A stretch of DNA of 64,000 nucleotides from Gordionus sp. m RMFG-2023 (lineage: Eukaryota > Nematomorpha > Gordioida > Chordodea > Parachordodidae): positions 43,129,366 through 43,193,365 of the forward strand of contig NC_088777.1 in assembly GCF_954871325.1 (NCBI RefSeq). Reading direction: 5' to 3'. The position numbers and the translations under genes are program-made. The notes under the pieces are model-generated. The model made no database searches, was not told where the DNA came from, and saw nothing but the letters and a program-made list of their open reading frames with translations. Shown piece after piece: positions 1 through 13,000 of this stretch (position 1 is the first letter of the stretch; each line of letters starts with the position of its first letter).

Positions 1-3
1 ACC

Positions 4-173
4 TTTTTGAGATCATGCGCTAGATTCGTTCTTAATGATGGAACGGGTTTAAGCGAAACTACGATAAATGATTGGCACGTTGATAAGCCTTTCACCGATT
101 ATCAGTTCATAATGGAGAAAAGAAAATCACTTATTCAATCGTTTGCAATTTATTTTATTTTTTTTAAAATATG
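4..173 (+). other. Possible coding exon at window edge, unidentified
   Basis: One frame stays open from the window edge to a TGA near 171 and reads like protein for its first 45 or so codons (…LNDGTGLSETTINDWHV…). After about position 130 it turns into low-complexity AT sequence. A donor-like GT follows the codon for His at about 83. It could be an upstream NOL9 exon because of its place and strand, but I see no family motif in it. Confidence 0.2.
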
Positions 174-447
174 AAATCCTTGCTAAATCTTTTTTTTTTA
201 AAATATAATAATTAAAATGGCATATTCCTATTATTAACTATAGCTACATCATTTAAGACACACTGATGAAAACATTTTTTAAAAATTTATGACGTTCTGA
301 ACTTGAGATAGAATCTTAAAAATCAGCCCTACCTGAAGAATCAGCTCGAGGGGTCGATAATAGATTCGGATGAACCCGATTTCGATACCGGAATCAAATT
401 ATTGTATGAAATTATAATTTAATTAATGGATAAAACAAGAAATTTTT

Positions 448-448
<1 letters not shown>

Positions 449-519
<71 letters not shown>

Positions 520-520
520 T
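449..520. repeat. (CTTT)n microsatellite
   Basis: About 18 uninterrupted copies of the tetramer CTTT on the + strand. Confidence 0.95.
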
Positions 521-1009
521 GTGTAATTAGTTTGCCACAGAGGTGGATCACAAATAACACCAGCGACATAAACCGAGTTATAATGATAATTTGAAGGGTG
601 TTTAAATTTTTTGGCTATTTTTCAATTAATTACGTATGTCATTTAAGGAGCACGTTTTTTTAAAAAATATTTTAAATCAGATTTTGCCAGGTTAAATTTA
701 AATATTTTTTTAAAAAAATATACATGTTTTAAATTTCGTGTATTTGAATAATTATAAAATATAACTTTTATAATTTAATAAATAATTTTATTTAAATATA
801 CTATAATCATTTTAAAAATAATTCTGGATTAGCTGGGTTTTTTTTATTTTGAGAATTTTGGACCTACGTTGTGAGTGATCGGCCAAAAATATATTTTATC
901 GATAATTTTGGTTTCTGGATTTTATTCGCCTACAATATCTAATACATTTTGAATATTTTTTACCTACCCAATCAATCATTATAATTACAAATCAATTATA
1001 TTTAGGCAG

Positions 1010-3762
1010 GATTTCAAGAAAATAACTAGTATCCAAAATCGAGCATTGCTTATAGCTTGCTATTTCGCCAAACTAAGACATCCAAGCTTAATACCTAGAA
1101 AGTTTTACACAGGTTGGATGCAAACTATCAAACCAATCGATGTAATGAGATTCATTAATAAATAATTAAACTTAAATGTTTTATATTTTAATAACGTTCT
1201 TCGGATTGCATTTCTTTCATAAATTTTTGCCGCACCCTTTATATTATCTCAATTATTTAAAATCTAACGTTCTTAATCGAAAATTTATATTTAAACTAAA
1301 TTATGATCTTTACAAATATATATTCATTAACAGTTTGCATTCAAGCAAATCCTTTCGATTAGTTTACTGCCTAAAAAATGTTATCTAACATCAAGATCAT
1401 CGGCTGAAAATTTTCAATTGAAAGCATCAATTGAAGAATGTTTGACGCATAAATTGATTGGATTGGGCTACATTACGCAAACCAAACATGTTAATTTATA
1501 TTTATTATTTTTTATAGTTTTTAAAAAAGAAAATCGAACTCTCAATAATATCTGCATGATCCCTCATTCATAGTTAGCTCGAATTCGCGGCGCGCATTTA
1601 TATAGACTTCGCCGCAAATTTGCACTAACTGTGAATGCAGTGTAAAATCATTTAAGAGCGAATACATTTTGGCCGGAGTTAAGAGATGGTTATTATATAG
1701 AATATTTTTGATAATTCTAATAAAAAGATTTCAGTAACGAGGAATCGACTTCAGGATAAATAATACAGTGTCAGTCAACGTGTAATAAATTTTTACAAAA
1801 AAACGACTAATTTAAATTTTATTAAATTTTTTTTTCAAGCATATTAACTCTAACTATAATATCTTTCTATCTTTTTTACTTAGCGTTTGGCCGTCAACAC
1901 TGTGTCTTTTTCTTAGTGTTCAAGAGATTGGTTTTCAAAAAAATAGGCCCCTCCGAAGATCGAATCTGGGCCGAAATAGCCTGCCCTTCTCATCCCATGT
2001 CTCTAACTTTCTGACTCTAAACTATAGCTGCCATTCAAAAATATTGTTTTTTGTGGATAATTTACAAACACATTTTTAAATAACCTATAAACTCCGGCGC
2101 TCATCATTATTACTTTTGACTTCAAGGAGTCAAGATAAATAAGATAGTACTTAAGATTTCACTACTACTATAATATTTAGTAAGATATTTTATAAAATGC
2201 AATTATATTTGAAAATTTATTTATATACAATATAGTAACTCAATAATAATTATATACATTTTTAATACTCGCAGGATAATGACGACATTGATAATACATT
2301 GTCCGCCAAAATAGATTATCAACTCAATGCAAACCACGCACTCGTTGGATTAGGTAAATTTTCATTTTTAATTCATATAAAGAGAAAATAACGCAGATTT
2401 TATGTTGTTTTACATTTCGCATTCAATAATATAACTCATCTTAGCAATTTTCAAATTGATTTGCTTATCATTTTATATTTATTTATGCAATAAAAATAGG
2501 TGTAGTTAAAGAAATTAATTTTGAAGAACAGGTTATTTCTATATGGACACCTATATCAAACGATGAAATAGATCAAATTAATTATATGATATTAGGGACG
2601 ATTGAACTTCCTTCTGAAATTTGTGAACTAAATTTGGTATGTGTTAAATTTAATTTTTTTTAAAAAATATATATAATGATTAGAGATCTGCACGGCTCGA
2701 AGTCCGTCTCAAGTTATAGTTGGGTAATGGCTAAATATCGTCTAATTACAGGCGCGTGCCGGAGAAAATCTGTTAACATTAAGGCGTTTTAATATGTATT
2801 AGTTTATTTTTCAAATTTGAGCTGCTATATTTTTAAAACTCCAAGACCAAGATGATAGTTTTCGCTTAAAAAATATAGTAATTACCCAGCTATAGTCTCG
2901 AGTGCCTGCCAAAAATAAATCACTTCGGGTTGAGATCAATTTCTATAAAAATATTTTACGGTCCGGGACAAATACTAACATTGATCACCCAAAGTTTTAT
3001 TTGTATTATGTGATGATATAACATAATTATACCATAATATATTGTTTAAGCAATCCACATAACTTATTTATTAAAAAAATTTTATATTAGTTGCTATGCA
3101 AGAATAATAATAAAAATATTTAATTCCGCTAAAATAAATTTTACAAAATTTAGCTAATTTAAAACGAGTATTATTTTTGGGATTTATTAATTAATCAATA
3201 TTATTGATTTACACGTGTTCATATCGAAATTTACTTTCCTCAAATATAAAATATAGGCGTATCCATGATAGATTTTGGTGCGTTCTGCACGCGTTTCCCC
3301 TTCCCCCTTAGGGTTGCCTTTGGTATTAACAAATCTTATATAATATCAGACCTGCAGAGATGCCATTTGCCCAGCCCATATTTTTTTTATTTTCTGCCAG
3401 GAGAGTGCAGACTATCCAGTGATGCATAATTTTTTATATAAATTATATGAGAAGCGTTATTAAGCTTCTTTATTAAACTCAATAAAAATATTTTTAATTT
3501 AGTAAATTGTTTATGGATTAATTAGGGGCAAAAAACGTCAAATGAGTCCATATTTAAGAGGAAAAATAAACGTTGCGCGTCTCTAAATAGCTTGAAAAAA
3601 AGTGAACATGATAATAATAAAAATTTGAATCATCAAATGGAATTGGATGATTCGCAAAGAATGCTTTATAAAGTTTTAAGTACACCGGTTAAAATGAAAC
3701 GTACGGATCCAAATAAGAAAAGAATTCAAAATAAATTCTCAAGAAAAATCATAAATATTTAA
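1010..3762 (+). CDS. NOL9: NOL9/Grc3-like polynucleotide 5'-hydroxyl kinase, C-terminal exons
   Basis: Five exons with GT-AG borders and matching phases: 1010-1141, 1334-1489, 2275-2353, 2500-2636 and 3526-3762, giving 246 residues before the TAA at 3760-3762. The gene starts upstream of the window, so the Walker A/B kinase core is not seen. Recognition rests on the C-terminal domain. LIGLGYI matches the family WVGLC block, ALVGLGVVKEINFEEQ matches the CLGFG-x-x-x-GID block, and ISIWTPIS with MILGTIELP matches the TPVP and LVGAIAIP blocks. In animals NOL9 phosphorylates the 5'-OH end made when LAS1L cuts ITS2 during 28S rRNA maturation in the nucleolus. The last exon is lysine/arginine-rich and not conserved. 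It joins in phase, and basic tails are usual in this family, but it is the least certain part. The exon 1 start could also be 1006. Confidence 0.8.
1561..1642. mobile_element. Short palindromic MITE, TWA-target family, decayed copy
   Basis: It begins CCCTCATTCATAGTTAG and ends with the inverted form (CTAACTGTGAATGCAG). The same ends occur at 42265-42386 and 48839-48937. Target duplication is not preserved here. It lies in a NOL9 intron. Confidence 0.6.
2681..2990. mobile_element. Left end of a TAGAGATCTGCA-type hAT MITE, right end decayed
   Basis: TAGAGATCTGCACGG at 2681 matches the ends of the elements at 28191 and 48232-48635. It is split by the insertion at 2715-2894. The right border is not clear; CCGGG-type words stop near 2975. 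Confidence 0.4.
2715..2894. mobile_element. 180-bp MITE nested in another MITE
   Basis: The termini are TATAGTTGGGTAAT and its inverse ATTACCCAGCTATA. The flanks are GTCTCAAGT (2706-2714) and GTCTCGAGT (2895-2903), a likely 8-9 bp target duplication with one change. Confidence 0.6.
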
Positions 3763-4631
3763 ATATTCTTTTATGCAATGTATATTTTATTTTTTGTAGA
3801 TTTGTATTATAACGTTTTCTTTTTTATTATATGTGCCAATTAAAATATTAATATCTATGCCATCCTTATAGTCGCGTATTCAATGTTGATAATTAATCAA
3901 GGAATGTTAAAGAATTATAGGCTAGGGTTAATTAAAGATTTGACATATAGGATAGCTTTTAAAAAGGTATAATCTTTTTTTGTTAATATTTTGTCAAATC
4001 TGACTGGTCTTGTAATTATAAATAGAAGGATAAAATTTTAAATAAATCAGCTGTGCTAGCGACAATTATATGAGTCGGACCATAATCGAAAATATGAGGT
4101 AAAAATACATTTTTTTATATCACTATAAAATATAGTAGTGACAAAATATATTATAATTCTTTCTTATTTTAAAATTGATAATCTCATATTTCTTTAGTGG
4201 GTGAAAATATTTAAATGTTATTTGTTGGTAGATGTTAGCAACAGGAATGTGATCCCTTCGACAAAAGTGCCCGAGTTCAGAAATAAAATATTTGAAAAAA
4301 TATTTGGCCTCAGGGTTTGGAGAGAATAAAAATAAATTGCTATAATATAACCATTTATTTTTATTCCACTCTATATTTTATAAACAATATTTACTACCAA
4401 ATTTTTTTTTAATTTTAAATATTCTATTCTATCAAACAATCAACATGTTTCTAAATATCCTCGCCTGGCGGTTCCAATTTGTTACTAAGGTTGCTCAGTC
4501 TGATTTCAAAAAATTATTATCAATTATGATTTGACCATGTTTTGAGATAATATTATTCCAAATGATTTTTTGTTTTCCAGCTTTTACTTTTCAACTCAGC
4601 GTATACATGAGCGTGAAGGTAAGAACAGTTT

Positions 4632-5640
4632 GTATCCAATATTTTTTATGGGGGTAGGATAAATTTACTGGGGAAGGGTTGTCTCTCAAATATTTAGATA
4701 AAATAGGGTAAAATGTATTGCTGTAAAAATCAACACTTTTATTATAAACCTATTATAATATATATTTCTAAACATCGACCAAATCTATATATTGCTCACA
4801 ATCATGGACATTATTTTCCAAATAAAACAATTTCTAGATCAGTTTCTGCTATCCTTTAAAAATAATTTAAAAGGTTTAAACCCATATTTCATGCCAAACA
4901 GTATACTACAATAATACATTCATTGTAAATGTGAGTTTTAAAATTGAATTCATGTTCTAAAAAATAATTCTTTTACGTTCACAATATTTTGATAGTTGTT
5001 AGTAGAGTATTAATATATTCTTTTTAAATTTTATGAAAGGACTGGTAATATAATTAAAAGGGCATAATTAATTATGTAGAAATATCGCTACCGAAGGTAG
5101 CAAAATCTTTTAGAGGGCTAGGTATTGTTTTTGAAGGGGATTTACATCCAGTGAATATTCTGTGAACGGGGGGGGGGCGCATCCAATTTTTCTTGAGGAG
5201 GGTAGGATAAATTTATAGGAGGGTTATCTATTAACTTAATGATATAGGGCAAATAAATTGCTGTATTAATTAATACTTTTATCATAGACGTATTTTTATG
5301 CAATGTATAGCTAAACATAATCAAATCTATATATTACACATTCATTGACATTATTTTCTAAATGACACCATTTCTGGGTAATTTTCTGCTATCCTTTTAA
5401 ATGTAAATTAAACGTGAGTAGGGCATTTTATCAGTAAACTCGTATTCACGCCAAACAATATACTATAATAATGCATTCATTGTAAATGAGGGGGTTTTTA
5501 ATTGAATTCATGTTCCAAAAAGAATTAATTTTACATTTACAATTTTTAGATATAAAACATTAATCACTTAAGTTATTCTTTTAAAATTTATATAGGAGTA
5601 CAATTATATAAGTAATTAATAATGAGGTATGTAAGTATAG
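4632..5640 (+). repeat. Two diverged direct copies of an about 450-bp repeat
   Basis: Copy A runs from about 4632 to 5090 and copy B from about 5176 to 5640. Shared words in the same order include GGTAGGATAAATTTA, CAAATCTATATATT, GACATTATTTTC, TTTCTGCTATCCTTT and ATACATTCATTGTAAATG (ATGCATTCATTGTAAATG in B). A third, inverted copy lies near 58380-58705, so this is a dispersed family. Confidence 0.75.
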
Positions 5641-6134
5641 GTTTATGAGGGTGGTTTACGTCTACTGACAATCATATCATGAAGATGCTGTTTCAACCAA
5701 ATGATTAAAATACAAATATTTTATTTCAAGTATAGATAAAAATTCGAATATATTTTTTAAATATAGATAAAATTATATACATTTTATTTAAAGGATAAGT
5801 TTATATACAAAATATAAAAATTTTATTAATATAAAAGTTATAAAATACACTTAATTTAAATTTATAACTAGAATGCAAAAATAATAAATGGTTAAAATTT
5901 GCCGGCTCAAATAAAAAATATTTTATATTAAATTATAATTTATATTAGAATTTTATTTGGATAATTGAGGCATAAAACTAAAAAATTATAAGAAATGAAT
6001 AATGGTTCCACGAAAAAATCCATATTTTTCATTATTTTTATTTATGTCTTGAATTTGAAAATATTTCTTACACAAGAAGAGGGTTCGGGTTAACATTTTT
6101 ATAGTAGGCACATTCAATTTTACTAATTCTAACT

Positions 6135-6347
6135 TAGTATTATTAAGAAGCTCGATTGGGTTAATTTTTTAAAACGGCCCGATTAGTCTGTTAGCCAAAA
6201 TATTAACATGCCAGCCTGGAGATTTTGCTTAAAATGGCAGAAAGGTTTTAACCTCTATTTCAAATCTCGAGGATTGCATAATATCATTTTGGCTAATATC
6301 TTCATCAGGCTTTAAAATTCGAACCAAATTTTCTTTTTAACAATGCC
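6135..6347. mobile_element. Palindromic hAT-type MITE (TAGTGTTGTTAA family)
   Basis: The two arms face each other (CTCGATTGGG… and …CGAACCAAATTTT), and the middle word GCCTGGAGATTTTGCTTA is shared with 61460-61668. The ends are decayed and no target duplication is visible. Confidence 0.55.
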
Positions 6348-7040
6348 ATTCAAGCCTCATTAAAAAATTAAAGTATTAAATTATTTTTACGAATTCTCTG
6401 ATTTGTTTAGAAAATAAATTGAAAAAGTTAAAAAAATTTTTACAGGTCATTTTCTAGTAATTTTATCCTAATGCTTCTCTATGCGCCTGAATTTTATCCT
6501 CGAATTCAAGCTTATAGTTGCAATCACTATTGACATTGCCTATTAAAACAATTTTTAACCAAAATAGCAACCAAGATGGTTAAATGATTCTATTTAGAAC
6601 GATTTTTAAATATAGTAGATTATGATTTTAGATTAAATAATAAGCCTCATTTGACAAATATAAGTTAAAAACTTTCTGCAATCTTTGAGCAAAACCTCCA
6701 ATCTTACATAATTTTAATTCAGCTAAAACTTCAATCGGGTAGTTTAAAAATTGATCCTAATCTGCCGAACAAAATATTAATTTCCCATAAAAAATCATGG
6801 CCTACTTAGCGAATGATTAGTTTTCATATGAAATTTCTGACTTACAATTATCTTAACATTGTTAATTTTGTTATAAATCTTATAGAATTATCATGTTCAA
6901 AATAAATAACCATCAAAATTGAACCAACTAATTTAAAATTATTTGTTATCAATGTCAGACATCATTATTTGTCTGCTTTCCAAACTGTGACAGATCTCGT
7001 TAAGTATTTTCTGATAAATCAGTTAATTATGATAAGTTAA

Positions 7041-10000
7041 ATGTTTTTTGAAAAATTATTCATAAAATCATCTATATTTTATAAAGTATCAAGAAATTTT
7101 TGTAATAAAGTATCTTTTGATAATAATAAAATTGTTGAATATATTGATTTTGTTAAAAAACAACAGTTAACTAATCATTTCTATTTATTTGAAAATTTAT
7201 TATTAAATTGGAATAATTTAGCAAAAGTTGAAAAAGAATTGGTTGAATTAGATAAATTAATAGGTATTGATTTATCTTAAACTCACTTCAATAAGATTAT
7301 AGAGGAATATAATGATGATCAATTATTAATTTTGGCAGCAAATGACAAATATAAATGCCTTAATTGTATTGAGGACCTAAGAAAGCAAGTTATAAACAAT
7401 TTATCCTTCATTAAAATTATATATATTTATATAGATATTTGACCAAGTTCTAACATTAGATAGATTTATTGATGTAAAATTACAAAATAAAGATTCAACA
7501 GAACTCAAACATTCCAGTGATAGGGAACATGATTTTTTTAATTATGAGTTAGATGAAAATGGAATAGCCTTGGAAATAACATCAGGTGTTGGTGGTCAGG
7601 AGTCCTCCTTATTTGTTAATGAATTATTTGAGTTGTACAATAGTTATGGACTTTGGCTAGGTCTACAATTTAATATTCTACATAGTGGGAAAACTGACAT
7701 AGGTATATAATATTTAATTTTCTGTAAATATATAGGGCCATTTTAAAATTATATAATTTGATCCAGGAGACTAACCTGATACTATAACTAGCCTTGGACT
7801 CATTATCAATTTATTATACTCTTATTGTTCCTTATATCTTTAAGGTTTAATTTACCATTGACTGTTTATTTAAATTATTAGTAGAATTTACCCAAGGTGT
7901 TTAAGATATTTTTTAATATTTCTTGAATTTTTAAAAAAATTGGTTTGGTTTGGCTTTTTTTTACTTCCTATTTTTTAATATTATTTTAGGCAGAGTATGC
8001 CTATTATTGTTAAAAAGTCTCATTTAGGTCATTTTTTATAAATGCCTAATTAAAATTTTAGCCAAAATATTATTATGTAAAATCCTAGAGATTTGGCAAA
8101 TATCTGTCCATATCTTTCTGCCATCTGTTAACAAAATCTCTAAACCAGGTTTAATTTTAGCTTTACCCATTTGGGGTGGGGGCATACAAAAATTTTAGAG
8201 TGCCAGTTAAGATCTTTTTTAACACCATTAAATAAATATTTGACTTGTTTGAACTCAAAATTGAAATAATGATTTTATTTGAAAAATGTTGCATATTAAA
8301 ATATACATAAATATAATTATGATCAAATATGTTTATAAAATTAGATCAAAAATGAGAATTGACTAATAGCAGAAAAGAAATAAGTTAATTTAATGATTTC
8401 ATAAATATTATGTAATATCATTGTTATAGTATTGTACAGCAGTATAAAATGAACAATAATAAAGCATTGACAATACAATATTGGTTGATATATATTTTTA
8501 AAAAGGGGTTCGAACCAAAGGCGGAGAAGCCAGGTTTTTCTGAAAAAAATTTGAACCCATACCAAACCTGAACCCCATTTATAAAATTTTAAAAACCCCA
8601 AAATGAACCTGGGAATTTTATTTGAGTTAGGGTTCAACTGGGTTAAGTGCTTTGTTTAAATTAATATAAGATATTTGTATAATTGTAAATACAAATATTA
8701 ATAATACTTGACATTTTATAATATTTTCAAATTTTCATTTAAGTGAAGTGTTAATAAATTTTAAACAACTTAATTCATTTACTCCATTTTTAAATTTATT
8801 CTCGAAGATTCCTATTGGATTGTTAATAAATTTTAAACAATTAAATTCATTTACACCATTTTTTTAATTTTAACTTATTCTCAAAGATTATTAATTAGAG
8901 GGAAATGAAAGTGAACAAGTCAACGTAAAAATTATTATATTGGATATTGTAAATTTAAAGAAATACATCTAAATAATATTTTTTTATACCTAATTCATGT
9001 CTAGTTTTTTAATTATGATTTAAATATAGAATATTTTTGTTTATCAATTCAAAAATTCTTAAACCCGAGCTGAACCCAGAACCAAACCCGGGTTTAAAAA
9101 TATTTCCCTGAACCATACCCAAACCAAACTCACCTATTTTTTAACCTTAAACCAAACCCAAACAGAATCCAGGCAAAAATTTTGCCAGGTTCGCATCTCT
9201 ATTTTTAAATGCCTTAAAAACATTTTCAAGGTTAATAGTTTCATTATAGTTTTTTATGTCCTAATAAAACCAAGTTACCCTTTCTTATACTACTACAGAG
9301 ACATTTATCTAATTTAATAATTCTTTTTAGTGATGAAAAGTTGACTCACAATTTGATATGGATGATCTAAACTGATGCAGAATATTTAAAAACATTTGGA
9401 AATGCATTTGTGAGGGTATAGAAATTTGTCAAAATCTGATGTAACACTATCTTTATAATTTTCTTAACATTTAACAATTAATTTTTTAATAACCTTGATT
9501 TCATTTACTGATAACTCTTCGGTAATATTGTTTTCCAAAAAGGTTTCTATTTATTTATGTCTAGAATAAAATGTCTACCTTGATTTAAATTTTTTTTCCA
9601 ATCGTTAATTAGTTTATACAAAAAAAAGTTAAAAATCTTTTGTTCTTTAGGATCCATCATGTTTTTCAAGGCCACTTTTTCAGGAAATTTCTTCCAGTTG
9701 GTAAAACCCGTTTTGCTGTAACCATTGTTTAAGTTATAGATCCTATGATGAAAGCAAAAAACAAAAAACTGCATCCAATTATTTATTCAACACACATTCG
9801 TATTTATAAAACTTTAAACATTATTAGTAACAGTCTTTTTGAGTGATATTGGCCCATTTGGTAATACCTAATTTAAATCAGTTGGTTTTAAAAAAATATT
9901 TGAAATAAGAATGACTAAAAAATCTAATCTCCCCTTTTTGTTATTGGAAACTCAGACTCATTTTCCTTATTCTGAATCTTGGCACCTTGATCATTTCATC

Positions 10001-13000
10001 CACCAAATTCATTTAAATTTTCTCCTTATTCCTCATAACAATATGGGGTGTGGTTGGCGCTATTAGGTATTTCAGCAAATATGAATGAATAGTTTTTTAA
10101 AGCGATAGTAGTTTGAAAGCTATTATTTATCTCTTATTATTACATTCTTTTTTAAAATAAATTATCAAAAAAAAATATTTAAATGTTGGGGGGCACTGCC
10201 CCCCCCCCCAATAGGCCTAAGATCGTGCCTGCTTCAAACTTGCATATTATTTTAATTGGAACGTTTTTAAAAATCCACCTAAATTGGGCTTTTTAACTAT
10301 ACAAGAGTACCAATACCACTTTTTTTTTGACCATATTGCCAATACTTGATACTATAAATGAAATATAATCCAAGAAACTTAAGTTTAAGAGAAATATATG
10401 GTTTTTTATAGTCGCCATTTCCACAAAAATATTTTTTTTAATTTAAGCCTTAATAAATGTCTTTCTATTTTAATGAAGATTGTAGTCTGCATTTATTTCC
10501 CTGTTTTCATAATAAATTAATTCCACAACAAAATTTTAAAAGTAAAAATAAATAGGCAAGAAATTATAAATGTAGTTTTTTAGAAAAGTGATGTCACGAT
10601 TGTTTACATATTTTTTCTAAAAATGTGCATATAAAATGCTAATCATAATCAAAAAATTTTTTAAGAAAATTCCTTTTTTGTTCGAAGGTCTATAATCAGG
10701 TCTAATAGACCAGTCTTTTATATGGTCTTTAGTCTAAGACAATGCAACCTATTTTATGTATAAAATTTTGGTCCAAAAAATGAATTATATGTTCCCACCT
10801 CTTTGTGTCTCTCTGGTACATCAGCACGTGAACAAGACCATTAGTATTCATTATATTTAAAAGAAAGCATCAATGATAATTTTGTTTACGTATATACGAT
10901 ATTTTGATATAAGATAGAATTATATATTAGACTCAGAACTTAATGGGTCTGAACTGGTCTTTAAGTTTTAGGTTCAGACCGAGAGTGGGACCATGTAGAT
11001 CGATTTTTTAACTTAAACCAAATTTAAAATTTTATTTTTTTGACTGATAAAATAATGGTGGCTTTATTATTTTTAATTTTAATTAATGTTATTTCCTAAT
11101 TGGGTGGCCTGATGCATTAGTCAAATTTTCGTTAATACACCTAATTTAAAATAATTCCCTCTTCCTCCCTTTTTTTGATAGAGGCTAGTTTTTAAATTAT
11201 AATTTGATAAATATGGTTAATTAACCTTTTTTCTGAGAATAAACAAATCAAATAAGTAATCTAATCATTTTTAAAATGTTTGGTTGTTTTGCAAAATTTA
11301 AAAAAGATTAATTATATCTAAAAGATCAGTTTACTATTTAATTATTATTGTATGTTTAATCAACATTATTATAATACTTTCCCTGACACATTTGTTATCC
11401 TATCTTCTAACTCCCAAATATGTTTCAAAATCAAATTTAATAAACAATGAAACCAAGGTGGCAATGGAACATGGCTAATTTTATAACCTCAACCAATCTC
11501 TTATGTATCAACCATGATAGAATTTCAAGCTACATCTGACTCGTTTAATAAAATTATGTTTTCAAATGAAATAAATAAAAATGAATAATGGCTATTACGA
11601 CCATTTAATTCATCAGCTGGATCCCAAGTAGTTAAACCACCATTTATCCTTATACCTACTGTAAATATGTGATGGGTTCATACGATAAAACCTAATATTC
11701 CAATTCCTGTTATATTCTAGACGAGTAGAAAAAGCTGAAGTGATAGATATCTTTCGATTAGAAAACTAGTTTTCTTTTATTAAATTCAAATCTCAGTGTC
11801 GAGTACATGAAGTTGCAATGCACTGCCAAAGTTAGGCATAAAATCAATCTTTTAATTTTTATCTAGATTTTGGAAGATATCATGATAGTTTTATAAAATA
11901 ATCTAAGTCGCGACTCCAAAGCTAATCATAGTATTAAGTTTATTTTTAAATCTCCATAATTTTAACAGCTATGATTTCTGAAAAAATATTTAGGAGGTCT
12001 GAGAAAGGCAAAAGCTGAGATATCGGGTGATCCTTATTTAGTGAAAAATTTTAAATATGAATCTGGAATACATCGAATTCAAAGAGTGCCAAAAACAGAA
12101 AAAAGTGGTAGAATTCACACTAGCACAGTTGCTGTCTCTATCTTGCCGATATATCTAGACGTAAACAAAATTTTAATTTTGGTTTTTATTATAAATGTTA
12201 AATATTTAATCTGATAGTTTGTTTAATTAAGTTTATTAGTTCTTTTAGTACAGATTTTTTTAATCATGCTTGATAAATTTTTTAATATTTTTTTAAATAA
12301 TTTTTTTTTTATAGATTGATGTTGAAATACACAATAAAGATCTTAGGATTGACACATATAAAGCACAAGGCAAAGGTGGACAGCACGTTAACACTACTGA
12401 TAGTGCTGTGCGAATTACGCATGTGCCTACTGGTAATTAAAATATTTAAATTCATAACCATAATTTTTTAAAAAACTGTTATATAAATAAGTGGGGGAGG
12501 GGGGGGGGGTATATTAATTTGAATAAATTTTATATTCTGTTATATCCACATACTTTTTTTGACCAGATGGACTTAGACCTGAATTTTAAAATTGGAGTGG
12601 CTTGTACATAGACGCTGTGTGGGTCATGAAAATTTTCACTACACCATTAATCACGACATGAGCCTGGATTTTAATAAATAATTCTTTTGAGAAATTGTTT
12701 TTTTTTAAAAAGGGATACTCTGGAAATTAAAATTTTTTCCTTTCATATTTTTTTGGCCCACCCTCGCGTAATTCAATTTCTGTCCCTCTCCCCCCGAATT
12801 TAGATTTTGCCAATTTAAAAATATATATATTTCATAAAGTTATTTATTTAATTTTACTTCTCGTGATATTTAAATATGCCTGAAGATTTCTAACTACGAT
12901 TTTCTATTAAAATGCTTACTTTTGCTTTTTAAGTTTTTTTGCAAATCTTCCTTAGTCCACTGAAGAATCAAATAAGAAATAAAATAAGTGAAAACCTTTT

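Larger units (their letters stand above)
3763..7040. other. Intergenic spacer, repeats only
   Basis: No gene is recognised. It holds the diverged tandem repeat pair at 4632-5640, a G10 run at 5168-5177 and a palindromic hAT-type MITE at 6135-6347. The rest is AT-rich sequence without visible structure. Confidence 0.6.

Noticed and set aside
1176-1388. 70-codon open frame
   Set aside because: It overlaps a NOL9 intron and exon in another frame, with residue make-up of random AT-rich DNA.
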